A stretch of DNA of 45,283 bases from an uncultured Holophagaceae bacterium. Lineage in GTDB: Bacteria; Acidobacteriota; Holophagae; Holophagales; Holophagaceae. A model generated the notes under the pieces. That model searched no databases, was not told the DNA's origin, and was given only the letters and a program-made list of their open reading frames with translations. The DNA is taken from NCBI GenBank assembly GCA_903843705.1, contig CAIMQW010000057.1, positions 1 through 45,283 of the forward strand. Reading direction: 5' to 3'. Shown here one piece after another: positions 41,344-45,283 of this stretch; positions within the stretch are counted from its first letter, which is position 1; each line of letters opens with the position of its first letter. The translations under genes were made by a program, and so were the position numbers.

Positions 41344-43176
41344 TTACTCCACCGTGACGCTCTTGGCCAGGTTGCGGGGCTGGTCCACGTCGCAGCCGCG
41401 CAGGACGGCGATGTGGTAGGCCAGCAGCTGGAGGGGTACGGCGTAGACGATGGGGGCCAGCCAGGGGTGGACCGCTGGTAGCTCCAGCACGTCCTCGGCG
41501 ATGCCGGCAAGGCCTGTGTCCCCCTCGGTGACCAGGGCCAGGATGCGCCCGTCCCGGGCGGCGGCCTCCTGCAGGTTGCTGAGGGTCTTGTCCCGGTGGG
41601 CGTCCCGGGGCATCAGGGCCACCACGGGCAGGGTCTTGTCGATGAGGGCGATGGGACCGTGCTTCATCTCCCCTGCGGGGTAGCCCTCGGCGTGAATGTA
41701 GGAGATCTCCTTCAGCTTGAGGGCGCCTTCCAGGGCGATGGGGTAGCAGGGACCGCGGCCCAGGTAGAGGAAGTCCGTGGCGTCCTGCCAGCGGTGGGCC
41801 CACTGGGCGATCTTGGGCTCCAGGGCATTGAGGCGCTCCAGGTGCGCCGGCAGCTCCCGCAGGCCCTGCAGCAGCTCGGCCTTCAGGACGGGATCCACGG
41901 TGCCCTTGGCCTCACCGAGCTTGAGGGCCAGCAGGGTGAGCACCGCCAGCTGGGTGGTGAAGGCCTTGGTGGAGGCCACCCCGATCTCGGGGCCCGCGTG
42001 GGTCAGGATGGTGGCCTCGGATTGGCGTGTGGCGGTGGAGCCCATGACGTTGCAGATAGCCAGCGTCCGGGCCCCCCGGGTGGAGGCCTCCTTCATGGCC
42101 GCCAGGGTGTCGGCGGTCTCGCCGCTCTGGGTGATGCCGATGATGAGCGTGCCAGGCTGGATCACGGGTTCGCGGTAGCGGTACTCGCTGGCATAGTCCA
42201 CCTCGACGGCCACGCGGCTGAGCTGCTCGATGAGGAACTTGCCCACCAGGCCTGAGTGCCAGCTGGTGCCGCAGGCGACGATGTGGATGCGGGTGAGGTT
42301 GGCCAGCTCCTCGGTGGTGAAGGGCAGGTCCAGGGGAATGGGCTCGCTGTCCAGCGGCAGCCGGTTCAGCAGCGTGTTGGACAGAGCCTGGGGCTGCTCG
42401 AAGATCTCCTTCTGCATGAAGTGCTTGTAGCCGCCCTTTTCCGCCGCCACAGGGTCATAGGGAATCGTCACAACCGGGCGCTGCACGTCGCTGCCATCCT
42501 GCTGGAAGATGCGGGCACCGCTGCGGGACAGCTCGGCGAAATCGCCATCCTCCAGGAAGATCACCTGCCGGGTGTGGGGCAGGAGGGGCACCACGTCCGA
42601 GGCCAGGAAGGTCTCGCCCTCTCCCAGTCCCAGCACCATGGGCGGGCCACTGCGGGCGGCCAGGATTCGGTCGGGGTCGGAGGCGTGCAGGCAGGCCAGG
42701 GCGTAGATGCCCTTCATGCGCCCCACTGCCTCGCGGAAGGCGTCGGAGAAGGACCGCCCCTGCTTCATGAGGTGGGACACCATCACCGGGAAGCACTCAG
42801 TGTCCGTCTCGGAGCTGAAGACCTCGCCGGCAAGGGCCAGCTCGGCCCGCAGCTCCAGGAAGTTCTCGAAGATGCCGTTGTGTACGGCCACCACCTGGCC
42901 ATCCTGGCTGCAATGGGGGTGGGCGTTCTCCTCCGTGGGTCGGCCATGGGTGGCCCAGCGGGTATGGCCGATGCCCAGAGGCGTGGCATCCGTGAGGTCC
43001 ACCTTGCCGGCCAGGTTCACCAGCTTCCCCGAGGCCCGGGTGATGCTGAACGTACCTGAACCCGAGCTCAGGGCTACGCCGGCGCTGTCATAGCCCCGGT
43101 ATTCCAAGCTGCGCAGGCCGTTCACCAGGATGCCGACGGCGCTCTGGTTGCCGATGTACCCGACGATTCCACACAT
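41344..43176 (-). CDS. glmS: Glucosamine-6-phosphate synthase (isomerizing glutamine aminotransferase)
   Basis: GlmS makes glucosamine-6-phosphate from fructose-6-phosphate and glutamine, feeding peptidoglycan and lipopolysaccharide. The 610-residue protein begins MCGIVGYIG, with Cys2 becoming the N-terminal nucleophile of the glutaminase domain. It has GHTRWATHGRPTEENAHPH, two SIS sugar-isomerase domains (HIVACGTSWHSG, ITQSGETADTLAA) and the C-terminal LAKSVTVE. Length matches the family. AGGGAG before ATG 43176 sets the start and excludes a longer frame to 43242. I see no glmS ribozyme in the 105-base leader. Confidence 0.97.
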   Translation of the reverse strand: MCGIVGYIGNQSAVGILVNGLRSLEYRGYDSAGVALSSGSGTFSITRASGKLVNLAGKVDLTDATPLGIGHTRWATHGRPTEENAHPHCSQDGQVVAVHNGIFENFLELRAELALAGEVFSSETDTECFPVMVSHLMKQGRSFSDAFREAVGRMKGIYALACLHASDPDRILAARSGPPMVLGLGEGETFLASDVVPLLPHTRQVIFLEDGDFAELSRSGARIFQQDGSDVQRPVVTIPYDPVAAEKGGYKHFMQKEIFEQPQALSNTLLNRLPLDSEPIPLDLPFTTEELANLTRIHIVACGTSWHSGLVGKFLIEQLSRVAVEVDYASEYRYREPVIQPGTLIIGITQSGETADTLAAMKEASTRGARTLAICNVMGSTATRQSEATILTHAGPEIGVASTKAFTTQLAVLTLLALKLGEAKGTVDPVLKAELLQGLRELPAHLERLNALEPKIAQWAHRWQDATDFLYLGRGPCYPIALEGALKLKEISYIHAEGYPAGEMKHGPIALIDKTLPVVALMPRDAHRDKTLSNLQEAAARDGRILALVTEGDTGLAGIAEDVLELPAVHPWLAPIVYAVPLQLLAYHIAVLRGCDVDQPRNLAKSVTVE

Positions 43177-43281
43177 GGGGACTCCCTGTTCTTCTTTCAA
43201 GGTAGCGGGTGGACCCGGCAGATCCAATGTGGTCCCTGGCACCCGGTCTGCGGCAGGGCAAGGCCCACACCCTGTGGCCGT

Positions 43282-44463
43282 TCAGCCGCGCCCACCGGCA
43301 AAGAACCTCAACACCTGCTTTTTCAGCCGACTGGTGAGGAAAGGGCCGAGGCGCTTCTTCTCCCGAAGGATCTGGATGAAGAGGTCGCGCTTCTTGCGGG
43401 GCGGTACTGCCCGATTGGCCGCAGGCACCAGGCGCAGGGCCCCCTTCTCACAAGCCGAGATGCAGGCCCCGCAGCCGAGGCAGACCCGCTCCTTCACGGC
43501 GGCGAAGCGGTCCGCCGGAGCCTCGAAGACAGGGCCCTTTGCGAGGCCGATGGCCTTGACGTTGCAGGTGCTGAAGCAGGTGCCGCAGTAGTCGCAAGCC
43601 TCGGGATCGATGATGGCCGTGAACCCGGTCTTGGCGATGCCGTCGTGGTGACCCATCTGGACGCCGGCCATGAGCTCGCAGCAGCAGCGGCAGCAGTTGC
43701 AGATAAAGGAGGGGTGCTCGCGGATGTTGTCCGTGACGTGGGTGAGGCGCAGCTCCCGGGCCCGGTCGATGACCTCCAGCAGCTCATCCTCGGTCTTCAG
43801 CTCCGCGAAGCCGCGCCGGGAGAGAAACCTTGCCGCACTACCCAGGGAGATGCAGATGCCTTCCACGGGCGCACCCTTGACGCAGGTCTTTCCCTGGTGC
43901 TCCTTCTTGTGGCGGCAGTAGCAGAGGCCCACGGCCCCGGTCCCGGCCCGGCGGATGAGCTCTCGGGCCTGCTCGTAGGTGGCGATCTCGGACGTGACGG
44001 GGATGTGCTCCTCGTAGGCCAGGGTGCGGGTGAGCTGGGTCTTGCTGCCGAAGAACTCCTTGGCCTGGCTTTCCTCGAGATACTCCCGCATCAGGGTTGC
44101 CACCCGCTCCATGGGCAGGTCCGTGCGCCGCTTCATGAAGGTGAACTCGAAGAACCCGATGAGTCCGGGCATGAGCAGGTAGTAGGTGGTTCCGGCGTAA
44201 GGCATGTCCATGACCAGGCCCTTGTCTGCCATGGTCTCCAGCAGCGGCAGCAGCTCGGCCCCGGACAGGCCTGTGGCCCGGACCAGCTCCGCCAGGGTGG
44301 CTTCCTCCAGCGGGAACCGCGAGGCCACGAAGGCCTCCTGCTCAGAGAAGAGCAGGCTCAGGATCTCCCGGAGCTTGTCACTGTCCACCAGGCCGATGGG
44401 ATACTTGTTCAGCCGATCGATGAGCGGTACCAGGCTGTCCTTGCTTCCGAGGTGGTGTCCCAT
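43282..44463 (-). CDS. Cysteine-rich 2x[4Fe-4S] ferredoxin-domain protein with helical N-terminus
   Basis: This 393-residue protein ends in two [4Fe-4S] motifs: CDYCGTCFSTC (Cys290, 293, 296, 300) and CLGCGACISAC (Cys328, 331, 334, 338). Ahead of these lie CYCRH (181-185) and the dense cluster CNCCRCCC (255-262), which could bind further metal. The N-terminal part (about 40-95, EEATLAELVRATGLSGAELL) looks like a winged helix. It is probably a cytoplasmic electron-transfer or redox-sensing protein, with partner unknown. This arrangement is known to me from uncharacterised anaerobe proteins only. It is upstream of glmS on the same strand, 105 bases away. Confidence 0.8.
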   Translation of the reverse strand: MGHHLGSKDSLVPLIDRLNKYPIGLVDSDKLREILSLLFSEQEAFVASRFPLEEATLAELVRATGLSGAELLPLLETMADKGLVMDMPYAGTTYYLLMPGLIGFFEFTFMKRRTDLPMERVATLMREYLEESQAKEFFGSKTQLTRTLAYEEHIPVTSEIATYEQARELIRRAGTGAVGLCYCRHKKEHQGKTCVKGAPVEGICISLGSAARFLSRRGFAELKTEDELLEVIDRARELRLTHVTDNIREHPSFICNCCRCCCELMAGVQMGHHDGIAKTGFTAIIDPEACDYCGTCFSTCNVKAIGLAKGPVFEAPADRFAAVKERVCLGCGACISACEKGALRLVPAANRAVPPRKKRDLFIQILREKKRLGPFLTSRLKKQVLRFFAGGRG

Positions 44464-44575
44464 CAGCGGAGTCTAAGGCCCCACTCCCATGATCGGGGGC
44501 ACATACCAGCGGGGCGGGTGCTGGTTTGAATGGCACCTGAACCTGGCTGGCCCTGGCACCCTCGACGGAATTGCG

Positions 44576-45169
44576 ATGAACAGCATCTGCCTCAACATGA
44601 TTGTGAAGAACGAAGCCCACGTGATCCGGCGCGCCCTGGACTCGGTGAGGCCGCTCATCAGCAGGTGGTGCATCCTGGACACGGGCTCCACGGATGGGAC
44701 CCAGGACATCATCCGGGAGCACTTGAAGGACCTCCCAGGTGAACTCCATGAATCCCCCTGGAAGGGGTTCGGCGCCTCCCGGAGCGAGGCCATCGAGCTG
44801 GCCCGGGGTCAGGCGGACTACCTCCTGTTCAACGATGCCGACGATGAGCTGCTGCTCCCCAAGGGCTTCAAGCTGCCTGTCCTCAAGGCTGATGCCTACT
44901 ACTTCTACCACCGGCTTGTGGACCTGGGGTTCATGCGGATGGATCTGGTCGCGACCCGTTGTCCCTGGCGCTACGTCGGTGTCCTGCATGAATGCCTGGA
45001 ATCGGACATGCCGCGGTCGAGTGAAATCCTCAAGGGGCCGGTGATTCAGGAACGCCGGGAAGGGGCCCGGAGCCAGGACCCTCGGAATTACGAGCGGGAT
45101 GCAGAGCTCCTTGAGCAGGCCCTGCTGGAAGAGCCGGAGAATGGGTTCCTTTCCATTTCAGGTGGGTAG
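44576..45169 (+). pseudogene. Family 2 glycosyltransferase, broken by an insertion sequence
   Basis: The frame begins as a GT2-type glycosyltransferase: ICLNMIVKNEAHVIRRALDS, then WCILDTGSTDGTQDIIREHL and the metal-binding region LLFNDADDE (DxD). Related proteins continue into TPR repeats after a segment like the one here, ALLEEPEN. At that point (about 45143) the sequence switches to a transposon end and the frame stops nine codons later, giving only 197 residues. The missing C-terminus lies beyond the window if it survives. The start is ATG 44576, with a weak ribosome-binding site. Confidence 0.8.
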
Positions 45170-45283
45170 ACCGTAGCTGAGTTTGCCTGCCAACAGGTAG
45201 GCGATGGTGATGAGGTTGCGGGTGGTGCTGTAGCCCCGGGCTTTTCCTTTGGCGGCCTGGAGGATGGAGTTGAGGCCTTCGGC
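45143..45283. mobile_element. End of an insertion sequence, probably ISL3 family (runs off right edge)
   Basis: A transposase 3' end on the minus strand stops about 15 bases from the point where the glycosyltransferase reading frame breaks. The outer sequence GGGTTCCTTTCC (from 45143) is a plausible terminal inverted repeat, since ISL3-family ends commonly start with GG and a pyrimidine-rich tract. The other end and any target-site duplication lie outside the window, so the exact boundary may differ by a few bases. Confidence 0.75.
45158..45283 (-). CDS. ISL3-type transposase, C-terminal fragment at window edge
   Basis: The last 41 residues read EGLNSILQAAKGKARGYSTT, then RNLITIAYLLAGKLSYGLPT. 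The EGLNS-x-(I/L)Q-x2-K-x-KARGY pattern is characteristic of the DDE domain end of ISL3-type transposases. The frame ends in TGA at 45158-45160 and continues past the window edge, so it is incomplete only because of the window. Confidence 0.8.
   Translation of the reverse strand, partial: AEGLNSILQAAKGKARGYSTTRNLITIAYLLAGKLSYGLPT

Noticed and set aside
43177-43281. glmS ribozyme-riboswitch in the glmS leader
   Set aside because: The leader is only about 105 bases and I cannot find the conserved core or pseudoknot sequences by eye.

Overview
This window is about 45 kb of GC-rich chromosomal DNA from a motile Gram-negative bacterium. It carries an Omp85 outer-membrane protein, lipobox and Sec signals, and a flagellar hook/basal-body cluster. 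Gene content, the style of the Ser/Thr kinase (TolB-like plus TPR ectodomain) and the sequences themselves remind me most of Acidobacteriota class Holophagae (Geothrix/Holophaga type). That placement is an inference from reading and has not been tested by a search.

Layout. 1-1.3 kb (minus): a mercaptopyruvate-type sulfurtransferase coupled to an MFS transporter that runs off the left edge. 1.3-8.8 kb: short, mostly plus-strand groups (TlpA-like thioredoxin, Sel1-repeat membrane protein, lipoprotein, HAD phosphatase, secreted unknown, purF, small unknowns, miaA, crotonase). 8.8-13.8 kb: a GAF-type sigma-54 activator with a Yip1-like membrane protein, divergent from a membrane Ser/Thr kinase with TPRs. 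13.8-16.9 kb (minus): a PlsC acyltransferase, a Ric/YtfE iron-sulfur repair protein behind a striking AT-rich control region, yidD and ispG. 17.0-29.0 kb (minus): one tightly packed flagellar cluster, flgB-flgC-fliE-fliF-fliG-fliH-fliI-fliJ-(MotE/FlbB-like)-fliK-flgD-flgE, that builds rod, MS ring, switch, export ATPase and hook. 29.1-32.5 kb (plus): a STAS protein and a 1016-residue Omp85/BamA-like protein. 32.5-39.0 kb (minus): a signalling block (chemoreceptor, TupA-like periplasmic binding protein with no transporter partners, CHASE-PAS-PAS kinase, receiver-kinase hybrid). 39.2-44.5 kb: a secreted alpha/beta hydrolase, a small unknown, tRNA-Val(GAC), two tiny membrane proteins, glmS and a cysteine-rich 2x[4Fe-4S] protein. 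44.6 kb to the end: a glycosyltransferase gene broken by what looks like an ISL3-family insertion sequence running off the right edge.

How the parts fit. The flagellar genes are joined by 1-4 base overlaps or short gaps and read as one assembly line in order of use. Candidate -24/-12 (sigma-54-like) elements with the same CGGCACG core lie upstream of flgB and fliK, with a degenerate copy before flgD. A sigma-28-like element precedes the chemoreceptor gene. The most unusual arrangement is the 32.5-39.0 kb block, where a tungstate-type binding protein with an altered ligand motif sits among sensors instead of with its usual permease and ATPase. No CRISPR array, prophage or recognised defence system is visible. 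No gap between genes exceeds 300 bases.
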